DNA from: Arthrobacter sp. ov118
Lineage (GTDB): Bacteria > Actinomycetota > Actinomycetes > Actinomycetales > Micrococcaceae
Assembly: GCF_900116495.1 (NCBI RefSeq)
Contig: NZ_FPAY01000001.1
Location: forward strand, 930,001-994,000
Direction of reading: 5' to 3'
DNA: 64,000 bases
The position numbers and the translations under genes are program-made. Below, piece by piece: positions 24,263 through 33,048 of this stretch. Within the stretch, counting starts at the first letter, position 1. Every line of letters begins with the position of its first letter. The notes beneath the pieces are model-generated. The model made no database searches. It was not told where the DNA came from and saw only the letters and a program-made list of their open reading frames with translations.

Positions 24263-24314
24263 GAAGTGATCGTGCTCGGCAAGGGCGGGCACCTTGGTCT
24301 GGCAAACTGACCTG

Positions 24315-24893
24315 ATGAACTTGAATCCGGATACCTGGGGAACTGTTGCTGACTGGGTTGGCGGCACCGGGACAACGCTTGCTTTCCTTGCCACAGCGGC
24401 CGTCTTTTACCGGGACTCGAAAGTGCGCAGGGAAGCTCAGGCACGCAAGATCGCCTATTACTTCAGTGAGGTAGATCGAGCGCCTGAAGACGTTCGAGGC
24501 AAATACACGAAGTGGTGGATTCATGAGGTCCACAATCTAAGTGATGAGCCGATCTACAGGGTTCAGCACCATGAGATTCATGGTGATATTCGCTGGCCGG
24601 TGCAGGTCCGCTTCCGCGAAGTATTGCTTCCCGGTCAGAGCTTCACGATGCAAGAGGGATATTATCCTTCCAAAAGCCGCCGCGAGGTTCATTTCTTCGA
24701 CAACTCTGGTAGGCCGTGGATTCGGACGCTCAGGGGGGACCTGAAGGAGTTACGCCGACTCAAGGAGTGGTGGCGCGAAGTCAAACCGCTTAGGCCAGGT
24801 ATTCGGGCCAACATGCGGATAGAACATGAGCTCCTCGAGCAGGATTACCTGAAGTTTCTGCAGGAGCACCCAGAGGATCGGCGAGAGCAGTAG
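24315..24893 (+). CDS. Hypothetical protein with one membrane segment
   Basis: A 192-residue protein I do not recognise. After a short exposed start (MNLNPDTWGTVADWVGGTG) there is one probable membrane helix, TTLAFLATAAVFY, then a soluble domain rich in Arg, Glu and aromatic residues (KWWIHEVHNLSDEPIYRVQ, VLLPGQSFTMQEGYYP), which reads like a beta-rich fold, and a charged helical tail. I chose ATG 24315; an earlier in-frame start at 24294 would add seven residues. No strong ribosome site is present. Its base composition is lower in G+C than the flanking chromosome. Its place between boundary motifs B and D, beside CBASS, makes a defence-related role possible but unproven. Confidence 0.6.
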   Translation: MNLNPDTWGTVADWVGGTGTTLAFLATAAVFYRDSKVRREAQARKIAYYFSEVDRAPEDVRGKYTKWWIHEVHNLSDEPIYRVQHHEIHGDIRWPVQVRFREVLLPGQSFTMQEGYYPSKSRREVHFFDNSGRPWIRTLRGDLKELRRLKEWWREVKPLRPGIRANMRIEHELLEQDYLKFLQEHPEDRREQ

Positions 24894-25030
24894 AGGAGCG
24901 TTGAGATTAGGCCTCAGCCGGATAAGTGCAGCTCCCGCTTGAAGCTGAAAGGGGTTCCCGCCCGACGGGTCCCCCGCCTAGGACCTCTCGCGGCATCCCT
25001 GCGGGCCCTCTGAAACCAGTTGCACGAGCG

Positions 25031-25055
25031 CTGACAGCGAATATCATGAAAGCTC
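25031..25055 (+). repeat. Boundary motif, copy D
   Basis: The stretch begins CTGACAGCGAATATCATG and agrees with copy C (CTGATAGCGGATATTATG) at 17 of the first 22 positions, same orientation. It lies in the 350-base gap between the two convergent genes ending at 24893 and 25244. That gap holds no gene I can support. Confidence 0.45.
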
Positions 25056-25243
25056 GAGCAGGGAAGGGGTGGAAGAGGCCTTGGCAGCACCTGTTGGGAA
25101 ACTCAAGTATGAATTTTTCCCGTTTCACTCTGTGTAGCAATAAACCTCCGTAGCTCTCGCGGAGTTCCATAGGGCTCCGGCATTCTTGAGATGCCGTAAC
25201 GTACGGATTGCACTTTGCCGCCAAAGTTTTGTTGACGCTGGAG

Positions 25244-26650
25244 TCAGAGCTCCCCCCTGACGGAATGGCTCTCGATGACCGCAACCAACGATGCGGAATC
25301 CGGCGTAAGGGACCTCATTGCAACATCCAACAACCTGCGCCCCCGGATTCCATAGATTTTCGAAATTACGCCCTGAAGCTCACTCTGAAAGTCACTCCCC
25401 TCCACGTAGTGCAATGTATCGCTGTTGTCCGCACCACGAGATGAAACCCTGCGATCACTAGCACGAGAGCGACTAAAGTGAGCCTTCACGTCCGGACTTA
25501 CAAATTCCGTCGTAACTATGACGGATTGTTCAGCGCTTAAAAGTCCCATTTTAGCGCCGAACGAATAAGCATTCCCAACGCTGAATTCCTTGTCCTTCAG
25601 TTCGAAGATAGTAAGCTCTCCCCCAACCAGTGCGATGCAATCAATTTCGTCCGCACCGATAACGCATTCCAGGAGGATATCTTCTCGTGGTACGCCCAGG
25701 GTGATCAACTCCTCGCGTACGAGGACGCTTAGCCATCTACTCTTATCCAAGAGAATAACAGCAAGGTCGGTCAGGATGAGTAAATCCTCGGGTATTTCCT
25801 CATTGATTGGCTTACCGCAAGCACATCTAAGGCCTTCTTGGGCCAATTTGTCTAGCGAAGTTCTGTCGATTACGCGCACGATTTGAGATTGTGTGCCACT
25901 GCAGACAACCACAACTTCCTTGGTTACCACTCCCTCGGATAGCAGTTGATTCATCAAATCTTTCCGCCGATCATCCTCACTGACATACTTGCTCAGTTCT
26001 TTCCCAAGAAGCCCCCCTCTCGAGCTCTTGATGTTGATCGCGAGCTTCCTTACGTCAGGATCTGAAAGAGCCCGCGATACAGTGATTGCTTCATCCGATT
26101 GCGGAAGATCCTCACTCACGGCCTCCGCCTTCAGCTCCTTAAAGCGATCATTTGTGTAGCGGAAAGTTGAGATGCTTGACCCTAGGGCGGTCTCAAATTT
26201 TCCGGCGACGGCGTCAAGCAGGCCGGCGGCGTCTTGATCCGCTATTGTCGCCAGGGTGAAACTGAGCATCCCTTCACTCGGGTCATTCGAATTGTCGGTT
26301 CGTTCCAGAGCGACAGACAATCTACGAACGTCCGGAGATTCCGTTGCGGTGACGATCAAGTAGCCACTCTCGATCACAAAGACTTCTGCAAAAGCCGCTG
26401 CACCGAGGCCAAACAGCGAGGTCTCAGCAGTTGATGCACCCCATTTCAGGGACGCTGTAGGAACATGCAATTTTTGGGCTACAAGCGATTGGACCGGACT
26501 TAACAAAGGGTCCAGCTCCTCACGGAGATTACTCAGCACTTCTTCGAACTTGGCCTTGTCATTCGAGGGAAAGCGGCCCCGGCGCATCATTAGCATCATA
26601 GATCCATTATGTCGGACATTATTCCCCAGCCTCTCCATATCGTAGGCCAT
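25244..26650 (-). CDS. Putative PD-(D/E)XK nuclease-like protein of unknown family
   Basis: A 468-residue soluble protein not assigned to a named family. Residues ~328-352 read ECVIGADEIDCIALVGGELTIFELK, which fits a PD-(D/E)XK nuclease core (Asp-337, then Glu-350-x-Lys-352 on the next strand); AEQSVIVTTEFVSPDVKAHF fits the following strand and helix seen in Mrr/DUF1887-type folds. Cys-250 and CACGK at 276-280 could form a small zinc site before the nuclease domain. The first ~240 residues show no known domain. Codon use is markedly less G/C-rich than neighbours, which suggests transfer. Start ATG 26650 (or Met-5) lacks a clear ribosome site. Adjacent to CBASS and between motifs D and C. Confidence 0.6.
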   Translation of the reverse strand: MAYDMERLGNNVRHNGSMMLMMRRGRFPSNDKAKFEEVLSNLREELDPLLSPVQSLVAQKLHVPTASLKWGASTAETSLFGLGAAAFAEVFVIESGYLIVTATESPDVRRLSVALERTDNSNDPSEGMLSFTLATIADQDAAGLLDAVAGKFETALGSSISTFRYTNDRFKELKAEAVSEDLPQSDEAITVSRALSDPDVRKLAINIKSSRGGLLGKELSKYVSEDDRRKDLMNQLLSEGVVTKEVVVVCSGTQSQIVRVIDRTSLDKLAQEGLRCACGKPINEEIPEDLLILTDLAVILLDKSRWLSVLVREELITLGVPREDILLECVIGADEIDCIALVGGELTIFELKDKEFSVGNAYSFGAKMGLLSAEQSVIVTTEFVSPDVKAHFSRSRASDRRVSSRGADNSDTLHYVEGSDFQSELQGVISKIYGIRGRRLLDVAMRSLTPDSASLVAVIESHSVRGEL

Positions 26651-26837
26651 GGACTACCCGCTGCCACTCGCGGAAGATCTCGAGCAGCCTTTATGGGTGG
26701 CGGAAGTAAGAGCACGCCACCCCGTACCTTTGCATCCTTGTAGCCGCTTCTACCCCCGCACGGCCGATAGCCGTGCATATGTCGTAAAGAGCTGATCCCG
26801 ACTGCAGTGGAGTACCACTCTGCAGGGCGGGAGAGTG

Positions 26838-26862
26838 CTGATAGCGGATATTATGTAAACCT
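26838..26862 (+). repeat. Boundary motif, copy C (right end of the defence island)
   Basis: The stretch begins CTGATAGCGGATATTATGTAAA. It is the copy most similar to all the others (18/25 to B, 17/25 to A, 17/22 to D). It separates the lower-GC nuclease gene from the chromosomal ABC transporter genes and is followed within 25 bases by the 20-base word at 26886. Confidence 0.55.
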
Positions 26863-26885
26863 TCACGCGATGGGACGCCCGTGCC

Positions 26886-26905
26886 GTCGCACCACGGATC
26901 GTCTA
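26886..26905 (+). repeat. 20-base word shared with 7982-8001
   Basis: GTCGCACCACGGATCGTCTA, one mismatch to the copy at 7982. It lies just downstream of the ABC transporter gene, and this flank plus the gene's 3' end were copied into the scar at 960-1082. Confidence 0.55.
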
Positions 26906-26941
26906 CTCGCGGGTTCCGTCTAGCGGCCAAGTTGAGCGCCC

Positions 26942-28990
26942 CTAAACCTCCGCCACAGGCGCCGCGAACTGCGCCGCGTATAGCGCCGCATAAGCACCGT
27001 CGGCCGCCAACAAGGAAGTGTGCGTCCCCTGCTCCACGATCTGGCCGGCCTCCATCACCAGGATGAGGTCGGCGTCGCGGATGGTGGAGAGCCGGTGGGC
27101 AATGACAAACGAAGTCCGGTCCGAGCGCAGGGCGCTCATCGCCTTCTGCACCAGCACCTCGGTGCGGGTGTCCACCGAACTCGTCGCCTCGTCCAGGATC
27201 AGCACCGACGGCCGGGCCAGGAACGCCCTCGCAATCGTCAGCAGCTGCTTCTCACCGGCCGAGACGTTGGAGCCCTCGTCCTCCAGCACCGTGTCGTAGC
27301 CCTCCGGCAGGGACCGGACAAAGCGGTCCACGTACGTCGCCCGCGCGGCCTCCAGGATCTCGTCCTCCGACGCGGCAGGCCGGCCGTAGGCGATGTTGTC
27401 CCGGATGGTGCCGCCGAACAGCCACGTATCCTGCAGCACCATGCCCATCCGCGAGCGCAGCTCGTTGCGGGTCATCGCGGTGACGTCCACGCCGTCGAGC
27501 GTGATCCGCCCGGCATCGAGCTCGTAGAAGCGCATCATCAAGTTCACCAGGGTGGTCTTGCCCGCGCCGGTGTGCCCCACAATGGCGACGGTCTGGCCGG
27601 GCTCGGCCACGAGATTGAGCGAAGTGATCAGCGGCTTGTCCGGGGAGTAGGAGAAAGAGACGTCCTCGAACACCAGCCGCCCCCGGCCCCCGTCGGGCGC
27701 CACCGAAGGAGAAGGATCCGCGGTCTGCTCGTCCGTGTCCAGCAGCTCAAACACCCGTTCCGCAGACGCCACGCCGGACTGCAGCAGGTTCGCCATGGAG
27801 CCCAGCTGGGCCAGCGGCTGGGTGAACTGCCGGGAGTACTGGATGAACGCCTGCACATCTCCCAGCTGCATCGCCCCGGAGGCCACCTGCAGGCCGCCCA
27901 CCACGGCGATCCCCACGTAGACCAGGTTCCCGATGAACGTCATGGCCGGCATGATCAGCCCGGAAATGAACTGCGCGCCGAAGCTGGCCTGGTACAGCTC
28001 CACGTTCTTCTGCCAGAACCGTTCCTCCACCTCGCGCTGCCGGCCGAACACCTTCACCAGCGCGTGCCCGGTGTAGGTCTCCTCGATCTGCCCGTTCAGT
28101 TCGCCGGTGTGCTTCCACTGCGCCACGAACAGCTTCTGCGAGCGCTTGGCGATCACCGCCGTCGTCACCAGCGTCAGCGGAATGGTCACCAGCGCGATGA
28201 CCGCCAGCGTGGGCGAGAGCAGGATCATCATCACGAGCACCCCGGCCACAGTCAGCACCGACGTGACGGCCTGGCTGATGGACTGCTGCAGGCTCTGGGA
28301 GATGTTGTCGACGTCGTTGGTCACCCGGCTGAGCACCTCACCGCGCTGCACGGAATCGAAGTAGCGCAACGGCAGCCGGTTGATTTTCGCCTCGATCCGC
28401 TGGCGCAGCCGGAACATCGTGCGCTGCACGACGCCGTTGAGCAGGTACGCCTGCATCCAGGCGAACGCCGAGGCCAGCACATACAGCGCCAGCGCCCACA
28501 GCAGCACGGAGGCCAGCGCTGCGAAGTCGATCCCGGTGCCCGGCGTCAGCGTCATGGCGCTGAGCATGTCCGCCTTCTGGTTCTCACCGGCGGCGCGCAG
28601 CTGGGCGATCAGCTGGTCCTGGCTCACCCCGGCGGGCAGCTGCTTGGACACGACGCCGGCGAAGATCAGGTTGGTGCCCTCCCCCAGCAGCCGGGGCCCG
28701 ATCACCGAGAACGTCACGCTCACGACGGCGAGCATCAGGACCAGCGTCAGCCACAGCCGTTCGGGCCGCAGCTCCCCCAGCAGCCGCCGGGCGGACGGGC
28801 CGAAGTTCATCGCCTTCTCCGCCGGGATGTTCATCCCGGCAAACGGGCCGCCGCGGCCGGGTCCGCCCGCGGGGCGGGGAATCCGCAGCGGGGCCTGCGC
28901 GCTGCCCTGCGCGGGGGGCGCCCCGGCGGGAGCGGAGGGAGCGGGAGTAGCGGCGGGGGCCGGGGTCGGCGCCTTGTCGGTGCGGCTCAT
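26942..28990 (-). CDS. ABC exporter half-transporter, subunit B (multidrug type)
   Basis: A 682-residue ABC exporter half: a ~55-residue Pro/Ala-rich N-terminal tail, six membrane helices (residues ~75-390) and an ATPase domain. Walker A is GHTGAGKTT, Q-loop VLQDTWLFGG, Walker B VLILDEATSSVD with the catalytic Glu, H-loop VIAHRLST. The signature loop is VSAGEKQ instead of LSGGQ. Its partner gene ends where this starts (ATGA overlap), and the partner has a normal signature loop but Asp for the catalytic Glu. That is the pattern of a heterodimeric exporter with one degenerate ATP site (TM287/288-like). Drugs or lipids are likely cargo but none can be specified. Confidence 0.88.
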   Translation of the reverse strand: MSRTDKAPTPAPAATPAPSAPAGAPPAQGSAQAPLRIPRPAGGPGRGGPFAGMNIPAEKAMNFGPSARRLLGELRPERLWLTLVLMLAVVSVTFSVIGPRLLGEGTNLIFAGVVSKQLPAGVSQDQLIAQLRAAGENQKADMLSAMTLTPGTGIDFAALASVLLWALALYVLASAFAWMQAYLLNGVVQRTMFRLRQRIEAKINRLPLRYFDSVQRGEVLSRVTNDVDNISQSLQQSISQAVTSVLTVAGVLVMMILLSPTLAVIALVTIPLTLVTTAVIAKRSQKLFVAQWKHTGELNGQIEETYTGHALVKVFGRQREVEERFWQKNVELYQASFGAQFISGLIMPAMTFIGNLVYVGIAVVGGLQVASGAMQLGDVQAFIQYSRQFTQPLAQLGSMANLLQSGVASAERVFELLDTDEQTADPSPSVAPDGGRGRLVFEDVSFSYSPDKPLITSLNLVAEPGQTVAIVGHTGAGKTTLVNLMMRFYELDAGRITLDGVDVTAMTRNELRSRMGMVLQDTWLFGGTIRDNIAYGRPAASEDEILEAARATYVDRFVRSLPEGYDTVLEDEGSNVSAGEKQLLTIARAFLARPSVLILDEATSSVDTRTEVLVQKAMSALRSDRTSFVIAHRLSTIRDADLILVMEAGQIVEQGTHTSLLAADGAYAALYAAQFAAPVAEV

Positions 28991-30729
28991 GCTGCCTCCT
29001 CCGCCGCGAGCTGGGAGTTCACAATCTCCTGGTACGTCTCGGAAGTCTCCAGCAGGTCCTCGTGCGTGCCGTGCGCGACGATGCTGCCGCGGTCCAGCAC
29101 CAGGATCTGGTCCGCGTCCACGATGCTGGAGACCCGCTGGGCGATGATCACCAGGGTGGCCCCGGACGTGTGCCGTTTGAGCGCCTGGCGCAGCCGGGCG
29201 TCCGTGGCGGTGTCCAGCGAGGAGAAGGAGTCGTCAAAGATGTAGAGCTCGGGCCGCTTCACCAGCGCCCGGGCGATCGCGAGCCGCTGCCGCTGCCCGC
29301 CGGAGACGTTGGTGCCGCCCTGCGAGATCGGCGCATCCAGCCCGCCCTCCATCTCCTGCACAAAGTCGTGCGCCTGCGCAATGCTGAGGGCCTGCCAGAG
29401 CTCGGCCTCGGTGGCGTCCGGTTTGCCGTAGAGCAGGTTGCTGCGCACCGTGCCGGAGAACAGGTAGGGCTTTTGCGGGACCAGGCCGATGTGCCCCCAC
29501 AGCAGGTCCGGGTGCAGCTCGCGCACGTCCACACCGTCGATCCGCACCGCACCGGACGTCGCATCAAAGAGCCGCGGCATCAGGTTCACCAGGGTGGTCT
29601 TGCCCGCACCGGTGCTGCCGATGATCGCCGTCGTCTGCCCTGCCCGGGCGGTGAAGCTCACGTGCGAGAGCACCGGCTGCTCGGCCCCCGGGTAGGCGAA
29701 TCCGACGTCGTCCATCTCCAGCTCGCCCCGGGCTGCCCGGCCGGCCGCGCGCGAAACCGGGTGCAGCGGCGGCCGGACACTGGATTCAGTCCCCAGCACC
29801 TGGCCGATCCGGTCCGCCGAAACCGCCGCGCGCGGGATCATGATCGCCATGAAGGTGGCCATCATGACGGACATCAGGATCTGCATAAGGTAGCTCAGGA
29901 ACGCGATCATGGTGCCCACCTGCATGGAGCCGTCCTCGATCCGGAACGCGCCGAACCAGATCACGGCCGTGCTGGAGACGTTCAGCACCAGCATCACCGT
30001 GGGAAACGCCAGCGCCATCAGCCGGCCTGCCCGCAGCGCGGTGTCCGTGACATCCGCATTGGCACGGATGAAGCGGGCGGTCTCCACGTCCTCCCGGACG
30101 AAGGCCCGCACCACCCGGATGCCCGTGAGCTGTTCGCGCAGCACCCGATTGACGGTGTCGATCCGGGTCTGCATGAGCCGGAACAGCGGCACCATCCGGC
30201 TGACGATTATCCCGACCCCGGCCAGCAGCACGGGCACGCTGACCGCAATCAGCCAGGACAGCTGCAGGTCCTGCCGGGTGGCCATGACCACCCCGCCGAT
30301 GCAGAGCATGGGGGCGGTGACCATCAGCGTGGCGGACATCAGGACCAGCTGCTGGACCTGCTGGACGTCGTTGGTGGAGCGGGTGATGAGGCTGGGCGGG
30401 CCGAACCGGGTGACCTCCTGCTCGGAAAACTCAGCCACCCTGCCGAAAATCGCACCCCGGACGTCCCGGCCCAGGCCCATCGCGGCTTTCGCGCCGAAGT
30501 ATACGGCGGCGATGGTGCAGGCGATCTGCAGCAGCGTGACCATCAGCATCACCCCGCCGATGCGCAGGATGTAGTCCGTGTCCCCGCGCGCCACGCCCTG
30601 GTCGATGATGTCCGCGTTGAGGGTGGGCAGATACAGCGAGGAAATGGAGGCTGCCAGCTGGAAGACGACGACGGCGAGCAGCAGCCGCCGCTGCGGCCGC
30701 AGGTATTCGACGAGCAGTTTCCAGAGCAT
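28987..30729 (-). CDS. ABC exporter half-transporter, subunit A (degenerate ATP site)
   Basis: A 580-residue ABC exporter half with six membrane helices and an ATPase domain: Walker A GSTGAGKTT, Q-loop LVPQKPYLFSG, signature NVSGGQRQR, Walker B LYIFDDSFSSLD, H-loop IIAQRVSSI. Two catalytic residues deviate: the Walker B Glu is Asp (IFDDS), and the switch His is Gln (AQRVS where the partner has AHRLS). Together with the VSAGEKQ loop of the partner this makes one composite ATP site non-hydrolytic, typical of heterodimeric exporters. ATG 30729 (MLWKLLVEYLRP) opens the two-gene operon. Confidence 0.88.
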   Translation of the reverse strand: MLWKLLVEYLRPQRRLLLAVVVFQLAASISSLYLPTLNADIIDQGVARGDTDYILRIGGVMLMVTLLQIACTIAAVYFGAKAAMGLGRDVRGAIFGRVAEFSEQEVTRFGPPSLITRSTNDVQQVQQLVLMSATLMVTAPMLCIGGVVMATRQDLQLSWLIAVSVPVLLAGVGIIVSRMVPLFRLMQTRIDTVNRVLREQLTGIRVVRAFVREDVETARFIRANADVTDTALRAGRLMALAFPTVMLVLNVSSTAVIWFGAFRIEDGSMQVGTMIAFLSYLMQILMSVMMATFMAIMIPRAAVSADRIGQVLGTESSVRPPLHPVSRAAGRAARGELEMDDVGFAYPGAEQPVLSHVSFTARAGQTTAIIGSTGAGKTTLVNLMPRLFDATSGAVRIDGVDVRELHPDLLWGHIGLVPQKPYLFSGTVRSNLLYGKPDATEAELWQALSIAQAHDFVQEMEGGLDAPISQGGTNVSGGQRQRLAIARALVKRPELYIFDDSFSSLDTATDARLRQALKRHTSGATLVIIAQRVSSIVDADQILVLDRGSIVAHGTHEDLLETSETYQEIVNSQLAAEEAA

Positions 30730-30878
30730 CCGGTCTCCACTTCACAGTGTTGGCTCACGGCGTTGGTTCACGGTGTTCGCAGTGATTCGAACGTCAGTTT
30801 AGACCCGCATCCCGGGAGTGGACTGGGTTCCTCTCACGGCGAATCGGCGCGTCGGATCGGGTGCGCGTCGCGGAGACG

Positions 30879-30926
30879 GTTTGCTTGCCGGGCAGTTTGC
30901 TTGCCGGGTGGTTTGCTTGCCGGGCA
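30879..30926 (+). repeat. Three tandem copies of a 16-base unit
   Basis: GTTTGCTTGCCGGGCA, GTTTGCTTGCCGGGTG and GTTTGCTTGCCGGGCA follow each other directly, 27 bases before the VOC gene, in the divergent gap between the exporter operon and that gene. They may be a slippage product or a regulator-binding array. Confidence 0.7.
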
Positions 30927-30952
30927 GTCCGGCCGGGTGTAGCTTGAGGCGG

Positions 30953-31336
30953 ATGCTGAGCATTGGCTCGATCGTGATCCGCGTGGAGAACCTGGAACGC
31001 CAGATGAGTTTCTGGCAGGCTGCCCTGAGCTATGAGCCGCGGTACGCGCCCGACGGCGACTTTGTGATCCTCCAGCCGCCGGGCGGTGCCGGGACGTGCG
31101 TCTCGTTGGACCGCGTCCCCGCGCCCGTCCAAATCCCGCCGCGGATTCATCTGGACCTTTATACGGAGCAGCAGGAAGCGGAAGTTCAACGACTCCTGGC
31201 CTTGGGCGCCACCCGGGTTGAGTGGAGCAAACGGCCGGCGGACGCGGACTACGTGATCCTGGCCGACCCGGAGGGCAACCGGTTCTGCGTGGTGGACACG
31301 GCCGCGCCGGGCACTTCCTCCGATCAAAGCACATAG
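30953..31336 (+). CDS. VOC (glyoxalase/bleomycin-resistance) superfamily protein
   Basis: A 127-residue single-unit VOC protein: IGSIVIRVENLERQMSFWQAALSYEP opens the first beta-alpha-beta-beta-beta module and RIHLDLYTEQQEAEVQRLLALGATRVEW the second, ending with YVILADPEGNRFCVVD (the common DPEGN.FcV signature). A dimer would make two cupped metal sites. This C-terminal pattern is typical of small actinobacterial VOC proteins annotated as glyoxalase-like; the actual reaction is unknown. ATG 30953 has TTGAGGCGG upstream; longer in-frame starts run through the tandem repeat and were rejected. Confidence 0.85.
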   Translation: MLSIGSIVIRVENLERQMSFWQAALSYEPRYAPDGDFVILQPPGGAGTCVSLDRVPAPVQIPPRIHLDLYTEQQEAEVQRLLALGATRVEWSKRPADADYVILADPEGNRFCVVDTAAPGTSSDQST

Positions 31337-31589
31337 GCTCTCCGCCTGGCCGCTCTGCGGAGCGACCAGACGGAGAGGCGACACTGTCTGCGTTTTGGGC
31401 CCAGTGCAGTGGGGCCAAAACAGTGGGATTAGTGCAGTGGGGCGGCGCGCGTTGCGAATAGGCGATGATCCCGGTGATCATCATTCGCCGCCCCACTGCG
31501 GTCTTGTGCCGGCGGACTATATGTGTCCGGGCCGTCTTCCTTGGCGTCTCAACCGTCGTAGCTAGGCGGTCATGCCGCGGCGGGACCGG

Positions 31590-33038
31590 CTACATGATGC
31601 CGGTGGGTACCAGCAGTATCCAGGCGAGAGCCGGGGCCACCAGGACCACGCCTCCGGCGTACATCATGAGCTGCTTGTAGACGCGCTGCCGGTCGTTCTC
31701 GCGGGCGTTGGCGACCACCAGCGCGCCGTCGGTGGAGAAGGGGGAGACGTCCACGACCGTGGCGGCGATGGCCAGTGCGGCCACGGTTCCGGAGGCGCTG
31801 AGCGAACTGCTGGCCAGGAGCGGCCCGGCCAGGGGGATGAACGCGGTCAGCAAGGCGGTGGAGGAGGCGAAGGCCGAGCCGACACCGATGACGTAGCAGA
31901 GGACCAGTGCGACCAGCAGCGGTGCGCCGAGTGCCAGGGCTTGCTCGGCGAGGGTGTCGATGACGCCTACGTGCTGGAGCAGGGAGACGTAGGTGATCAT
32001 GCCGGCCACGAGCAGGACCGTGGACCAGGAGACACCGCCGATGAATGTTTGGTGTTCCTTAATGTTGACCAGGGCCAGCAGGAGGCCGGCGGAGAGGGCG
32101 ACGAAGCCGATCGGCATGTGGAAGCCCAGGGTGCACACCAGCATCACCGCGATCAGTGCCAGGGTGAGGATCTGCTGGCCGTGAGGGCGGCTGGTCCGGG
32201 CGGTGTCGACGTCGGCGTGCTGGCCGCCTTCGCCGTCGCGCAGCTTGCCCAGGAGCGCGAACAGGACGATGGTGAGCGCGGAGAGGATGAGATTGATGGC
32301 GAAGCTGGCGATAAAGAGCGCGCCCTGGGAGACGGGAAATCCGTTCTTGAGGGAGATGTCGTGTACCAGCACGCCGGCCACGGACAGCGGGGAAAAACCG
32401 CCGGCGTGGGCGCCGTTGATGATGAACGCGCCCATCAGCACGGGATGGATCCGGGACTCGTAGGCGAACCCGATGGCCGCCGGTGCCAGCAACGCGACCG
32501 CGGCCGGCGAGAAGGTGCCAAGGGACGTGAGAGCAGCGGCGATCAGAAAGAACACCCAGGGCAGCAGCATCGTCTTGCCCCTGACGAGGCGCACGCAGCT
32601 CTGGACAATGATGTCGATGGTGCCGTTCCTCTGGGCCATGCTGAAGAAGTACGTGACTCCGATGATCGTCAAGACGATGCTCGCCGGGAATTCCTCAAGG
32701 ATCTGCTTGTCCGTCATTCCAAGCATGAAGTAGCCGACGCCGAAGGATGCGACCAGCCCCATGACGCCGATGTTCAGCGGCCATTTCGTGGCAACGACGA
32801 ACATTACGACGAGGACGACGAGCGGGATGATCTGGACGGCGGTCATGGAGTGCTCCGGTTCCGCGGTGGCTGAAGGGTTGAAGATGTCACCCCCCAGCAC
32901 GAGGGCAATCATAGCCAGGATCGCGAAACCGGCGGCCACCGCCACCAGTAGGATACGGCGGCGCCGGGATGGACGCGGGGCGCCGCTGCCCCGGGTCTCG
33001 GCCGCAGCGACGGTGGTGCGGTGCTCTGTCTGGGTCAT
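31590..33038 (-). CDS. MatC-like dicarboxylate/tricarboxylate carrier
   Basis: A 482-residue transporter of the ion-transporter superfamily, MatC-like. A short basic N-terminal tail (PRPSRRRRILL) precedes about twelve membrane segments, including AVQIIPLVVLVVMFVVATKWPLNIGVMGLVASFGVGYF and two re-entrant-type stretches (LGTFSPAAVALLAPAAIGFAYES, VDVSPFSTDGALVVANA). MatC was described as a malonate carrier. Here the neighbouring PrpF gene points to an unsaturated tricarboxylate or related acid. ATG 33038 has GAGGAGATC upstream; a longer in-frame start adds a Pro/Ser tail. It follows the PrpF gene by 10 bases. Confidence 0.78.
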   Translation of the reverse strand: MTQTEHRTTVAAAETRGSGAPRPSRRRRILLVAVAAGFAILAMIALVLGGDIFNPSATAEPEHSMTAVQIIPLVVLVVMFVVATKWPLNIGVMGLVASFGVGYFMLGMTDKQILEEFPASIVLTIIGVTYFFSMAQRNGTIDIIVQSCVRLVRGKTMLLPWVFFLIAAALTSLGTFSPAAVALLAPAAIGFAYESRIHPVLMGAFIINGAHAGGFSPLSVAGVLVHDISLKNGFPVSQGALFIASFAINLILSALTIVLFALLGKLRDGEGGQHADVDTARTSRPHGQQILTLALIAVMLVCTLGFHMPIGFVALSAGLLLALVNIKEHQTFIGGVSWSTVLLVAGMITYVSLLQHVGVIDTLAEQALALGAPLLVALVLCYVIGVGSAFASSTALLTAFIPLAGPLLASSSLSASGTVAALAIAATVVDVSPFSTDGALVVANARENDRQRVYKQLMMYAGGVVLVAPALAWILLVPTGIM

Positions 33039-33048
33039 GATGATCTCC

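Noticed and set aside
27020..30942. Very long plus-strand frames across the ABC exporter genes
   Set aside because: His/Gln/Arg-rich nonsense composition; the minus strand carries full Walker and signature motifs.
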